A stretch of 64,000 bases of DNA from an uncultured Flammeovirgaceae bacterium (GTDB lineage: Bacteria; Bacteroidota; Bacteroidia; Cytophagales; Cyclobacteriaceae), in the NCBI GenBank assembly GCA_913045135.1, contig CAJWQD010000001.1, positions 62,001-126,000 of the forward strand, in the 5' to 3' direction. The notes below the pieces were generated by a model that worked only from the letters and a program-made list of their open reading frames with translations, did not search any database and was not told the DNA's origin. The position numbers and the translations under genes were made by a program. This document shows positions 39,089-48,167 of the stretch, in pieces; position 1 is the stretch's first letter; every line of letters begins with the position of its first letter.

Positions 39089-39282
39089 AGCTTGAAAAAA
39101 AATATTAATCGAAAAGAAATTAAATACAATATCATCATTTGAAACTATATAGTTCTTAAATCATTTAAAAAATTCCTTTTTTTATGAAATATTTATTGAT
39201 GACATAAAATATTTGTCATTATTAAAAAGTTAAGATTCGTTAACAACCTTACATATTGAATGTGAACTTGTATTTTTACATT

Positions 39283-40035
39283 GTGAAATCATTGATCTTT
39301 ATTTTTAGTCTACTCCTTTTAAGGAATGCATCGGGTCAAGAACTCCAAGGTATAGTGTTGAATGAAAATCAATCACCCATGCCTTATGTATATATAGTTA
39401 ATCTCACGCAACAAGTAGGTTCTTTATCGGCAGATAATGGCGTTTTCATGATTAAAGCTTCTCCAAATGATACAATAAGGATGACCTTCATAGGCTATAA
39501 GCCCCTCGAAATTATTATAGATAAAAATATCATTCTTAAGCAAATAACCAGTACTATGGCTCCCCTAGATATTATTCTGAGCTCTGTTTGGGTTTTTTCT
39601 AATACCGATTACCGCATTCCCAAAAGATACAAAGGGATTCCTATGAAAATCCCAGGTATCGCTGAGCCAGGCACAGAGCCTACCCCTCAAGTATCCTTCT
39701 CACCTATGATGAGTGAGAATTATGCTCCAGGCGTCGTCATTAGTGGTGCCCTCAGCTATTTTACTAAGGAAAATATTGAAAAGCGAAAAGCCATAGAGGC
39801 AAAGATTCAAACTGAAAAATTCATTACTTATGCCAAATTGATAGAGCTTGAAACCATACGCAGTGAACTTAAAAATAAATTTAATTTATCCAATTCAGAA
39901 TTAGACCGACTCCTGATCGTCATGAACCTCAATAAGCCTCAAATACAAGAATTAAGAGGGAAAAAAAGTATTATGTCAGAAGTCACTGCCTTCCTAAGCT
40001 CTAGAACACAAAGCTCAGTAAATTATGAATATTGA
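39283..40035 (+). CDS. Secreted protein with carboxypeptidase-regulatory-like domain
   Basis: Starts here are uncertain because no ATG is near. GTG at 39283 opens a clean signal peptide (MKSLIFIFSLLLLRNASGQ), while a TTG at 39256 would add nine residues. The N-terminal domain (ELQGIVLNENQSPMPYVYIV, then SADNGVFMIKASPNDTIRMT, then FIGYKPLEI) is a CarboxypepD_reg-like beta-sandwich, as found at the front of SusC/TonB receptors. No barrel follows. The remaining 150 residues contain a long charged helix (ENIEKRKAIEAKIQ, then FITYAKLIELETIRSEL). Similar short proteins occur across Cytophagales with unknown role. A TATTTTTA box at 39271-39278 supports a start just downstream at the GTG. Confidence 0.7.
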   Translation: MKSLIFIFSLLLLRNASGQELQGIVLNENQSPMPYVYIVNLTQQVGSLSADNGVFMIKASPNDTIRMTFIGYKPLEIIIDKNIILKQITSTMAPLDIILSSVWVFSNTDYRIPKRYKGIPMKIPGIAEPGTEPTPQVSFSPMMSENYAPGVVISGALSYFTKENIEKRKAIEAKIQTEKFITYAKLIELETIRSELKNKFNLSNSELDRLLIVMNLNKPQIQELRGKKSIMSEVTAFLSSRTQSSVNYEY

Positions 40036-40989
40036 TTTATAAGTAATTGGTCAATATAATTATTCATGAAATAATAAAACTCTAATTAAAACCTGCATAA
40101 TAAAGGATACAGTCTTGTAAAGATGAATGTTTTGATATATTATATTTCACATAACTCCATCCCTTGAATTTGAATTAATAGCTAAATCATGAGGACAAAA
40201 CCTATTTACAAATCATACATTTGATCCCAATGATCTTGAAATATTAAATTTTGACAATCTGAATGAATTTGAATTTTCATTACCTTAAGAGAATTAATAT
40301 GATATCATTGACTAAAAAACATTTGTTGAAAATAAAATTATTAACGGAAAGTTTATATTGCTCAAAAAGTATTTTTGAACTTTACATTGATACTCTAAGG
40401 TTAAATGGAAGATGTTGTAGATACAGCAAATACAAAAAAAAATAGGATAGAGAATGCCACATTCTAATTACTGAAAATAAGTCGAATTTATAGAATATTA
40501 TTTTTTGTAAAATTTAAAGATCCAGACATTGTTGATTGCAAATAGTTTATCCAATGTAATATATTTTATTTCTTTAGTTTCTTAAATCAAGATAACTATT
40601 CAGTGCATTGTTCACCTTACAATCTTTAATCTCAATCATATAATACACTAAGATCACCATCCTTCCCATTTTGCACGATTTTTGCCTGTAATGAAATCTA
40701 ACGTTGGATTGAAAAGGTATAACTGTTTAAAAACGAGAAAATTAATTATTTATCTTTCATTATAAAAAATATATAAGATTTAATTGTATGATTTTTAATT
40801 TTCAAAGTTGTGAAGTATTCCAAGTAATTTTGTATTTTTTTGTTTTGAATTTCTTTATTCCATTTTTCCTATTTATTTCATCTAACTCAGAATAGAAGTC
40901 CGTATTTTCGTAAATATAAAATTATGTATTAACCCTTTTTGTGGAATCTTATAAATTTTGCAAATAAAAAGTTTAAAAATTTTCAATTG
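40036..40989. other. 954-bp AT-rich stretch without a supported gene
   Basis: This stretch is very AT-rich with scattered stops. A 60-codon frame at 40263-40445 has no homologous motif or visible ribosome-binding site and is not called. A short open piece near 40199-40288 reads FDPNDLEILNFDNLNEFEF before a stop and could be the end of a decayed gene. No terminator, tRNA or inverted repeat stands out. The next gene, cinA, starts at 40990. Confidence 0.5.
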
Positions 40990-42237
40990 ATGTCAGTAAA
41001 AGCCGAAATAATTTCTATTGGGGATGAGCTCCTTTATGGTCAAACTCTTGATACCAATGCACATTGGATGAGCAATAAATTAGATGAGAATAACATTAAA
41101 GTTTTTCAAAGAACAACCATTGGTGATGATGAGCAGCAAATTTTAAATGCATTAAAAGTAGCAGAGAATAGAGTTGATGTAGTATTGATTACAGGAGGTC
41201 TTGGCCCCACCAAAGATGATCTAACTAAACCTCTTTTGGCTAAATATTTCGGAGTGGAAATGGTACATAACGAAGAAGTTATAAACGATATCACCCTACT
41301 CTTCACTAAGGCAAATAGAGAAGTAACCGCCCTCAACGCTAAACAAGCTGAGTTACCTGCTAACTGTGAGAAAATCACCAATCCTGTGGGTACAGCCCCA
41401 GGTATGTGGTTCCACGTAAACAATACCGTTTTTGTGGCTATGCCAGGAGTACCTTATGAAATGAAAAGTATCATGACCCAGGGTATTCTCCCTAAACTTC
41501 ATAAAATGTTTAGTAAAGGGGTACTACATCATCATATCATAAAAACCATCGGAATCACTGAATCAAGTTTATCTGATTTAATTGAAGACTGGGAATTGAA
41601 CTTACCTCAACATATAAAATTAGCCTATCTGCCAACGAAAGGACAAGTCAAGCTGAGACTGACTGGATCAGGTGATGACCTCAATACCCTTGAGCAAGAA
41701 ATTGCAGTGCTACAGAAGGCAATTATGCCCAAAATTGAAAAGTATGTGTATGGATTTGGGACAGATCAACTTGAAGGGATCATTGGTCAATTACTGAATA
41801 AAAACAACCTTACCTTAGCTACCGCAGAAAGCTGTACTGGTGGCTATTTAGCGCATATGATCACCAGTGTATCGGGTAGTTCAAAGTATTTTAAAGGGAG
41901 TATAATTGCTTATTCGAATAATATCAAAACAGCGCATTTAGGTGTAAGTACAGAAGATCTTCGAAAACATGGCGCGGTTAGCGAAAAGGTTGCTAAAGCT
42001 ATGGCAGAAGGTGTAAGAAGAGAACTCAATACCGATATTGGCATCGCAACAACAGGTATCGCGGGACCAGATGGCGGTACAATAGAAAAACCGGTAGGGA
42101 CAGTTTGGATTGCCTACTCAGACCAATATAAAACCTTCTCAAAAAAATTTAACTTTTCACGAAATCGCACCTTTGTTATCCATTGGTCTGCCTTGGCAGC
42201 ATTAAATATGATCCGACTAAATGTTGGAGTAAAATAG
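40990..42237 (+). CDS. cinA: CinA: competence/damage-inducible protein with NMN deamidase domain
   Basis: A 415-residue protein that begins at the ATG giving SVKAEIISIGDELLYGQTLD, the conserved start; an in-frame TTG 51 nt upstream is disfavoured. Residues 1-170 are the MoCF-like domain (VLITGGLGPTKDDLTKPLLA, then PGVPYEMKSIM). Residues about 250-415 are the CinA C-terminal (PncC) domain, with the nucleophilic Ser in TAESCTGG, and GIAGPDGGTIEKPVGTVWIA. The C-terminal domain deamidates nicotinamide mononucleotide in pyridine-nucleotide recycling. The N-terminal domain is an ADP-ribose pyrophosphatase in relatives. It is followed by the E2 gene after 44 nt, which has its own promoter. Confidence 0.93.
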   Translation: MSVKAEIISIGDELLYGQTLDTNAHWMSNKLDENNIKVFQRTTIGDDEQQILNALKVAENRVDVVLITGGLGPTKDDLTKPLLAKYFGVEMVHNEEVINDITLLFTKANREVTALNAKQAELPANCEKITNPVGTAPGMWFHVNNTVFVAMPGVPYEMKSIMTQGILPKLHKMFSKGVLHHHIIKTIGITESSLSDLIEDWELNLPQHIKLAYLPTKGQVKLRLTGSGDDLNTLEQEIAVLQKAIMPKIEKYVYGFGTDQLEGIIGQLLNKNNLTLATAESCTGGYLAHMITSVSGSSKYFKGSIIAYSNNIKTAHLGVSTEDLRKHGAVSEKVAKAMAEGVRRELNTDIGIATTGIAGPDGGTIEKPVGTVWIAYSDQYKTFSKKFNFSRNRTFVIHWSALAALNMIRLNVGVK

Positions 42238-42255
42238 CAAAATTCTTTATATTTG
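42224..42255 (+). promoter_or_regulatory. Bacteroidota-type promoter for the E2 gene
   Basis: TTG (42224-42226) and TATATTTG (42248-42255) are 21 nt apart, matching -33 TTG / -7 TAnnTTTG. The -33 part lies in the end of cinA. The -7 box ends 26 nt before the ATG. Confidence 0.6.
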
Positions 42256-42281
42256 TATGATTTTAATTAATTTCCTAAAAT

Positions 42282-43574
42282 ATGGCTTCTATTGAAATGA
42301 CGTTGCCCAAAATGGGTGAAAGTGTAATGGAAGGTACTATTTTATCATGGTTAAAGAGCGTTGGTGACTCTATAGAAGAAGATGAATCTGTTCTCGAAGT
42401 TGCCACTGACAAAGTAGATACAGAAATCCCCTCTACCCATGCAGGTATTCTCAAAAAAATACTAGCAGAAGAGGGAGATATAATTCAAGTAGGCAAGCCT
42501 ATAGCCATCATTGAAACATTGGGTGATAGAGAAGAGCCCCTCAATATCCAACCCATTGAAATAGCCGCGTCAGAGAAGCAAAAAGGTATTATTGACATTG
42601 GTCAGACCATGAATGAGGTAAGTCATGACACCTCCGCGACAAGTTCCCATCAACGTCGATTCTATTCTCCATTAATACGTAATATCGCAAAGCAAGAGCA
42701 AATAGATCTTAGCGAATTTCAAAATATAGCTGGATCAGGTAAGGAAGGCCGACTAAATAAGCAAGATGTATTGAATTACTTAAATTCAAGAAAATCGCAA
42801 TCAAATCCCATTGTTAATGGAATACAAAAAAGGTCAACAAATGAAATGCCTCTGAACAAATCAGGTCAAAATGAAATAATAGTAATGGATCGGATGCGAA
42901 AAATAATCTCTTCTCGCATGATTGAATCTAAATCGATCTCTGCACATGTGACTTCTTTTGTTGAGGCTGACATGAGCACCATAGTATCGTGGAGAAATAA
43001 ATTAAAGGAAAAATTCAAGACATCATCGGGCCAGTCGTTGACTTTTACTCCAATTATTATTGAGGCAGTCGTAAAAGCCATTAAAGATCATCCCATGATC
43101 AATATCCAAGTTCAAGGGGATAAAATTATTAAAAAAAGTAATATTAATATAGGACTAGCCGTAGCACTTCCCTCAGGAAACCTAATTGTACCTGTTATCA
43201 AGAATTCAGGACTACTTGATCTTAAATCCTTGGTGGTCGCAGTGAATGATTTAGCTCATAGAGCAAGAACTAATGCGCTCAATCCAGATGAATTAAAAGA
43301 TGGTACATTTACCGTTTCTAACGTGGGCTCATTTGGAAACGTCATGGGGACACCCATTATCGTACAACCTCAGGTTGCCATTATGGCCATAGGCGCCATA
43401 CAAAAAAAACCTGCTGTAATCGAAACTCCGGAAGGTGATTTTATAGGAATACGTCACAAAATGTTTTTATCCCATACCTATGACCACAGGGTCGTCGATG
43501 GTTCATTAGGTGGCCGCTTTGTAAGAAGTGTCGCTGACTATCTTGAAAAATTTGATCCCAATAGGCCTATTTAA
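42282..43574 (+). CDS. 2-oxoacid dehydrogenase complex E2 (dihydrolipoamide acyltransferase)
   Basis: A 430-residue E2 subunit. A lipoyl domain at 1-78 has the lipoylated Lys44 in EVATDKVDTEIPS. A peripheral-subunit-binding domain (about 128-165: YSPLIRNIAKQEQIDLSEF, then GKEGRLNKQDVL) is next. The catalytic domain (about 195-430) ends in the active-site motif HTYDHRVVDG (His402, Asp406). There is a single lipoyl domain. The substrate family (pyruvate, 2-oxoglutarate or branched-chain) cannot be settled; single-lipoyl forms with an SNVGSFGNVMGTP motif are often branched-chain or succinyl types in Bacteroidota. No E1 or E3 gene is nearby. Confidence 0.9.
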   Translation: MASIEMTLPKMGESVMEGTILSWLKSVGDSIEEDESVLEVATDKVDTEIPSTHAGILKKILAEEGDIIQVGKPIAIIETLGDREEPLNIQPIEIAASEKQKGIIDIGQTMNEVSHDTSATSSHQRRFYSPLIRNIAKQEQIDLSEFQNIAGSGKEGRLNKQDVLNYLNSRKSQSNPIVNGIQKRSTNEMPLNKSGQNEIIVMDRMRKIISSRMIESKSISAHVTSFVEADMSTIVSWRNKLKEKFKTSSGQSLTFTPIIIEAVVKAIKDHPMINIQVQGDKIIKKSNINIGLAVALPSGNLIVPVIKNSGLLDLKSLVVAVNDLAHRARTNALNPDELKDGTFTVSNVGSFGNVMGTPIIVQPQVAIMAIGAIQKKPAVIETPEGDFIGIRHKMFLSHTYDHRVVDGSLGGRFVRSVADYLEKFDPNRPI

Positions 43575-43697
43575 GCCATATTCATTGATAATCACTGGTT
43601 GTAATCTACCCAATGTGTGTAAATTTACAAGAATGTATACCATTTTTTGAGAATAAGAATATTTGGACAATATACAATAGATGGCCTCCCCCTTTTA

Positions 43698-43726
43698 TTT
43701 GTAAAAATAAAACCCACCTATCTTTG
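43698..43726 (+). promoter_or_regulatory. Bacteroidota-type promoter for the LpxR-like operon
   Basis: TTTG (43698-43701) and TATCTTTG (43719-43726) are 17 nt apart. The -7 box ends 5 nt before the ATG at 43732, so the transcript would be leaderless or nearly so. Confidence 0.65.
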
Positions 43727-43731
43727 ATCTA

Positions 43732-44673
43732 ATGTACAAATTGATTTGGTTTTGCATATTCTTTCTAGCGTCATGCTTCATTAAAGCGCAAGACACATTA
43801 AACATATATACCAAAGAATTAAGGTTAACTATTGACAACGATGTCTTCACCGACTTTGACAGAGACCAGTACTATAGCTCTGGTCTTTATCTTGACTACC
43901 GGTGGTTCAGTAAAAAAAGAGTCAATAAAAATAAAATCATTCATTCTATCTCCTTTCATCAACGTATTTATACCCCTCGGAGAGTATCTTGGAATGACCC
44001 TGGAGACTTTGACCGACCTTATGCGGGACTCCTAGGATTGAGTTTCAATAAAGAATTTTATTTCAAAAAGAAAGATTACTTAAAAACAAGTTTTGAACTT
44101 GGTTTAATCGGACCAAATACGCAGACCGATAACTTTCAAATTACCTGGCATACAAAATTGAATATTCCCATACCTGCTGGTTGGGAATACCAAATCGCTA
44201 ATAGTCCCATAATTAATTTTCATGCTATCTATGCCCGAAAACTGTTGGGCAATGAAACCTTAGATCTCTATTCCGAATCCCGTCTATCCATAGGTACCGT
44301 TTTCAATCAATTTTCCCACGAGGTGCTGATGAAATTTAGTTTATTGAAAAATTCGGCTTCATCGATATTCTTTGGAGGGCATTTAGGTAGCCCATTGCCA
44401 TCAAAAAGTAATAAAAAAATCATAGAATTTTATTTTTTCTATGCTCCGGGATTAATCTATAATGCCTACAATGCTACTATTGAAGGAAACTTTGTTGGAC
44501 CTCAAAGTCCTCATACTGAAATAGCTAAATCGTGGTTAATTCAAAATAGATTCGGATTTTCCTTGAGTTGGAAAAGATTTGACCTTCTCACTACTTATTA
44601 TTTTAAAACCAAAGAAACACTTGATGCAGAGGCTCACCAATATGTAGGCATTACACTCAATAGTCGGTTCTAA
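43732..44673 (+). CDS. LpxR-like lipid A deacylase (DUF2219 family outer-membrane protein)
   Basis: A 313-residue outer-membrane protein with a signal peptide ending SCFIKAQ (residue 20). The family's opening block is present: LRLTIDNDVFTDFDRDQYYS, then SGLYLDYRW, corresponding to the LpxR ND and YT(S/N)G active-site region. Further conserved blocks are RPYAGLLGLSF, GLIGPNTQTDNFQ and AHQYVGITLNSRF at the end. LpxR removes the 3'-acyloxyacyl chain of lipid A at the outer membrane; activity here is inferred from the family. The stop overlaps the next ATG by one base (TAATG), so the metalloprotease-barrel gene is translationally coupled. Confidence 0.8.
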   Translation: MYKLIWFCIFFLASCFIKAQDTLNIYTKELRLTIDNDVFTDFDRDQYYSSGLYLDYRWFSKKRVNKNKIIHSISFHQRIYTPRRVSWNDPGDFDRPYAGLLGLSFNKEFYFKKKDYLKTSFELGLIGPNTQTDNFQITWHTKLNIPIPAGWEYQIANSPIINFHAIYARKLLGNETLDLYSESRLSIGTVFNQFSHEVLMKFSLLKNSASSIFFGGHLGSPLPSKSNKKIIEFYFFYAPGLIYNAYNATIEGNFVGPQSPHTEIAKSWLIQNRFGFSLSWKRFDLLTTYYFKTKETLDAEAHQYVGITLNSRF

Positions 44674-47570
44674 TGAAAAGAATACATCTTATCGTTTCTT
44701 TTATTTTAATTGCCGATGTATCGATAGGACAATCTTATAATATAGGACTTAATCCTCCCTCCATTCAATGGAAATTTATAGAAAATGATGCGGTAAAAAT
44801 CATCTATCCCGAGGGTATATATGGCCAGGCCGCACGTATTGCTAATATCATTCAAAAACTGAGTGACAGCAGTTACTTCTCCCTAGGTCTTAAAAAAGAA
44901 CAGATAAGTATAATTCTTCAAAATCAATCCATCACCCCCAATGCGTTTGTAGGTGTGGGTCCTTTTCGTTCAGAGTTCTATACCAATCCACCACAAAACA
45001 ATTTTGGCGGAGCTATCGACTGGAATGACCTTTTGGCCATTCACGAATATCGACATGTTCAGCAATTACAGAACGCAAGAATCGGAATCGTAAAGACAGC
45101 CTATACAGTCTTTGGTGATTATTTTTGGAGTTCGCTGGCACATTTAATTTTACCTCCTTGGTTTTTTGAAGGAGATGCGGTTTTCACTGAGACCGTTTTA
45201 AGTAATGGAGGACGCGGCAGAATGCCTTATTTCGAAGGGGAGTATCGTGCCCTTTTACTGACTGGAACTTCCTTGAATTATGAAAAAAACAGTGCTGGAT
45301 CCTATAAAAACCTAATTCCCAATATTTACAATATGGGTTATCATCTCACGGCATCTCTGAATCGAAATTACGGTGAGAACATCATGGGAGACCTTTTACA
45401 GGAGACTGTAAAATCAAGTTTTATTAACATCTATCCATTTAGTAAAAGCTTACAAAAACATACGGGCATGCGCACTCCTGAATATTATCAAACTTCCTTT
45501 TCCAAATTAAAAAAGGAATGGGAGCAAAAAGCAACTAAAATTGAACTTACAGAGTCTAAAAAAGTAAATAGCAAAATAAAAAAAACTTTTACCAGCTATA
45601 CTCATCCCAATTATCTTGATACAAAAACCCTTATTGCGGAAAAAGCGGGTTTTAATGAAATTCCAACATTTTACCTTATCCAACCAGATGGATCAGAAAA
45701 GCGTATAACAAGCCCTGGATTTTATTCCCCATCTAACGCTAATATAAGTCTTGGTAAAGATTATCTTGTTTGGACCGAAAAAGCCTATGATTCCCGATGG
45801 AGAAATGTTGAATACAATAATGTAATCAAATTTGATTGTACCCAGAAATTAAAAAAACAACTCACTTTTAAAGCCCGCTATTTCGCCCCAGAAATTAACA
45901 AAAATGGAGATAAAATTATCGCAGTACATGCTCCTGCCAACCAAAAATATGAACTTCATATTCTCAATGCTCAAAGCGGTAATCTGGATAAAAAAGTTAG
46001 CAATAAAGAGGAATATCAATATGCTTTCCCCACTTGGGTAGATGGAAAAAGTATTGCTACAGTCGTACGAAAATTCGGGAAAAATGCCATTCAAATCATC
46101 GATCTTGGTACGGGAGAAAGTCGCCTCATTACTCCTTGGTGGAACGAAAAAATAGCCCATTTAAAATCCCATCAAAATTATATATTCTTTGATGGAATCT
46201 TTGATGGTATAGATAATATTTATGCCCTTTCAACTGATGACCAGCGAGTTTATCAAGTAACCTCCACTTTATATGGTGCCGTCCAACCTGATATTTCTCC
46301 AGATGGAAAAATACTCGTCTACAGCGGATATTCCTATATGGGTTATGATATCCAAACCACTCCACTGATCATTGAAAACTGGAAGCCTATAGAAAGCATA
46401 AAAACTTCATTAATTGATTATTTTGAACCTATGTTCACTGGTAGTGTTCTTGATAATATTCCCGAGCAATCTTATGAAATAAAATCTTATCCAACTACCG
46501 ATCGAATTCAACTACACAGCCGATTATTGACTTATACACCTCCCAATTTGATATTTAACATATACGCAGACAACAAGATGAGTAATATATCTGGTTTGGG
46601 TAGCTATCAATTTAATTTAAATGAAAAGAGTAGCTCGTGGTCGTCAGATTTACAATGGGCAAAATATTTTCCCATTTTAACATTAGAAACGGCTCGAAAA
46701 AATAGAATCAGCTATGTTCCAGTTTATTTCGAAACCGAAGAGAATGATGAAATCACTGCTAATCTAGAAACAAGAAATCAAACCTGGACTGAAAATAACT
46801 TAGGCCTTGGTGTGAAATTACCCCTCAATTTAACGCTAGGTAATTTTTATAATTTCGTCGAACTCAACCAAAGTATGCGCCAAAATTGGATAAACTATGA
46901 TCTAAAAAGAACAGGAAAAAGTGAATCTTTTATAAGCTATGAATTAGATTTTCAAATGCGTTTTACCTTAAGGCAGGCTTATCAGCACCTCTATCCAAGA
47001 TTGGGCTTTTTATTTCAATCAAATTACCAAAAAAGTATGGGCACAAATTCAAATGCATCCCATGCTTTTTTAGTCAACAGTAGGCTCTATCTACCTGGAT
47101 TGATTAAAAATCATAGCTTCTTTACCGAAATAAGTCATCATTCAGAACCTTTTACTGCCCAATATAAGTTTTTAGATAATTTCAAATACCCAAGGGGTTA
47201 CGGCAAACTTATTCATGATCAAATCCATCGAATCGGTCTCAATTATGCTTTCCCTATTTGTTATCCTGATTTAGCACTAGGCCCGTTATTTTTTATTAAA
47301 AGAGTTAAAGCAAACTTATTTTATGATTACGCAAGAGCGATTTTAAATAATACTGCCATCGAGGCATTTACCCCTCTCACATCAGTTACATTTGACGGAA
47401 TTGTGCCCTACTCAGAAGAAATCTACGAATCCTTAGGTATTGAATTAAACTTTGATATTCGAACACTTCGTTTAGTTGATCTTGATGTGGGTATCAGGTT
47501 CTCGAATCCATTGAACACCAATGAACATAGCCCTGCAGTCGAGTTTATCATAAATTCAATTAATTTTTAA
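44673..47570 (+). CDS. Outer-membrane metalloprotease with beta-propeller and C-terminal barrel
   Basis: This 965-residue secreted protein (signal peptide to about SIGQ, residue 20) carries a zinc-protease motif HEYRH (H124, E125, H128) in a peptidase-MA-like domain. A third ligand, probably E166, lies in PPWFFEGDAV. Residues about 290-560 contain TolB/WD40-like blades (for example DKIIAVHAPANQKYELHIL, then DISPDGKILVYSGYS). The last 350 residues are long amphipathic strands of a surface-antigen-type barrel, ending AVEFIINSINF. The layout suggests a periplasm-facing protease anchored in the outer membrane. It is co-transcribed with the LpxR-like gene. The family occurs in Bacteroidota, but its substrate is unknown. 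Confidence 0.75.
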   Translation: MKRIHLIVSFILIADVSIGQSYNIGLNPPSIQWKFIENDAVKIIYPEGIYGQAARIANIIQKLSDSSYFSLGLKKEQISIILQNQSITPNAFVGVGPFRSEFYTNPPQNNFGGAIDWNDLLAIHEYRHVQQLQNARIGIVKTAYTVFGDYFWSSLAHLILPPWFFEGDAVFTETVLSNGGRGRMPYFEGEYRALLLTGTSLNYEKNSAGSYKNLIPNIYNMGYHLTASLNRNYGENIMGDLLQETVKSSFINIYPFSKSLQKHTGMRTPEYYQTSFSKLKKEWEQKATKIELTESKKVNSKIKKTFTSYTHPNYLDTKTLIAEKAGFNEIPTFYLIQPDGSEKRITSPGFYSPSNANISLGKDYLVWTEKAYDSRWRNVEYNNVIKFDCTQKLKKQLTFKARYFAPEINKNGDKIIAVHAPANQKYELHILNAQSGNLDKKVSNKEEYQYAFPTWVDGKSIATVVRKFGKNAIQIIDLGTGESRLITPWWNEKIAHLKSHQNYIFFDGIFDGIDNIYALSTDDQRVYQVTSTLYGAVQPDISPDGKILVYSGYSYMGYDIQTTPLIIENWKPIESIKTSLIDYFEPMFTGSVLDNIPEQSYEIKSYPTTDRIQLHSRLLTYTPPNLIFNIYADNKMSNISGLGSYQFNLNEKSSSWSSDLQWAKYFPILTLETARKNRISYVPVYFETEENDEITANLETRNQTWTENNLGLGVKLPLNLTLGNFYNFVELNQSMRQNWINYDLKRTGKSESFISYELDFQMRFTLRQAYQHLYPRLGFLFQSNYQKSMGTNSNASHAFLVNSRLYLPGLIKNHSFFTEISHHSEPFTAQYKFLDNFKYPRGYGKLIHDQIHRIGLNYAFPICYPDLALGPLFFIKRVKANLFYDYARAILNNTAIEAFTPLTSVTFDGIVPYSEEIYESLGIELNFDIRTLRLVDLDVGIRFSNPLNTNEHSPAVEFIINSINF

Positions 47571-48167
47571 TGAATGATTAAAATATATAACTATCACCGG
47601 CAATATTTAATAATATGGATTGCCCAATAAAATTCTAGCTTTAGAACTTAGTATTTATGGCTTTAGTCCAATTAGGCGTGAAGATTTGGTCCTTTTTCTG
47701 CTAAACCGTATATTTTGAAATAAAGTCAAATGGACTGAAGAAGGAGCAATAATCCAAAATGCTTTAAAATTTTTAAAAATCCGCGCAAACAAAAAGATAA
47801 ATAAAGGCTTTTAAAGATTCTCAAACTATGCCAATGATAAGATAAGAAAGCACTCTATTTTTGAAAAATTCTGTTTTTTTATAGTTACCATGAATTAATT
47901 CATATTAGGAAGCATTGATTCAAGGATCATTTCAATAGATTCATGGAAAGCTTTTCTATCACAATTCCAAGCATTTAAACCAAATTTTATTAGGCTAAAT
48001 AAAAAATATGGAGTTGTAATATTTATGAATTTAAAATAAATCTAAGTTATATGAGGTATATTCTGATTATTTAAAATATTCTAAATGAATTCTCTTTGGG
48101 ACTTAACGTTAATTCCACAAAAAAAGAACAGTTGAATGGGGTATTGAAAGAAATACGAGCTTCATGT
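47571..48167. other. 597-bp AT-rich stretch without a supported gene
   Basis: Two short open pieces (near 47725-47813 and 47904-48040) read like gene fragments, but neither has an ATG, a signal or a recognisable motif. ATGAATTAATTCAT at 47890-47903 is a perfect 14-bp palindrome, unremarkable in such AT-rich DNA. No terminator with a clear T-run was seen between the flanking genes, which point towards each other. Confidence 0.5.

Noticed and set aside
40263-40445. Sixty-codon frame in the gap before cinA
   Set aside because: No motif, no ribosome-binding site, and AT-rich composition consistent with chance.
47890-47903. Perfect 14-bp palindrome
   Set aside because: Made of ATGAATTAATTCAT in very AT-rich DNA without nearby features; likely chance.
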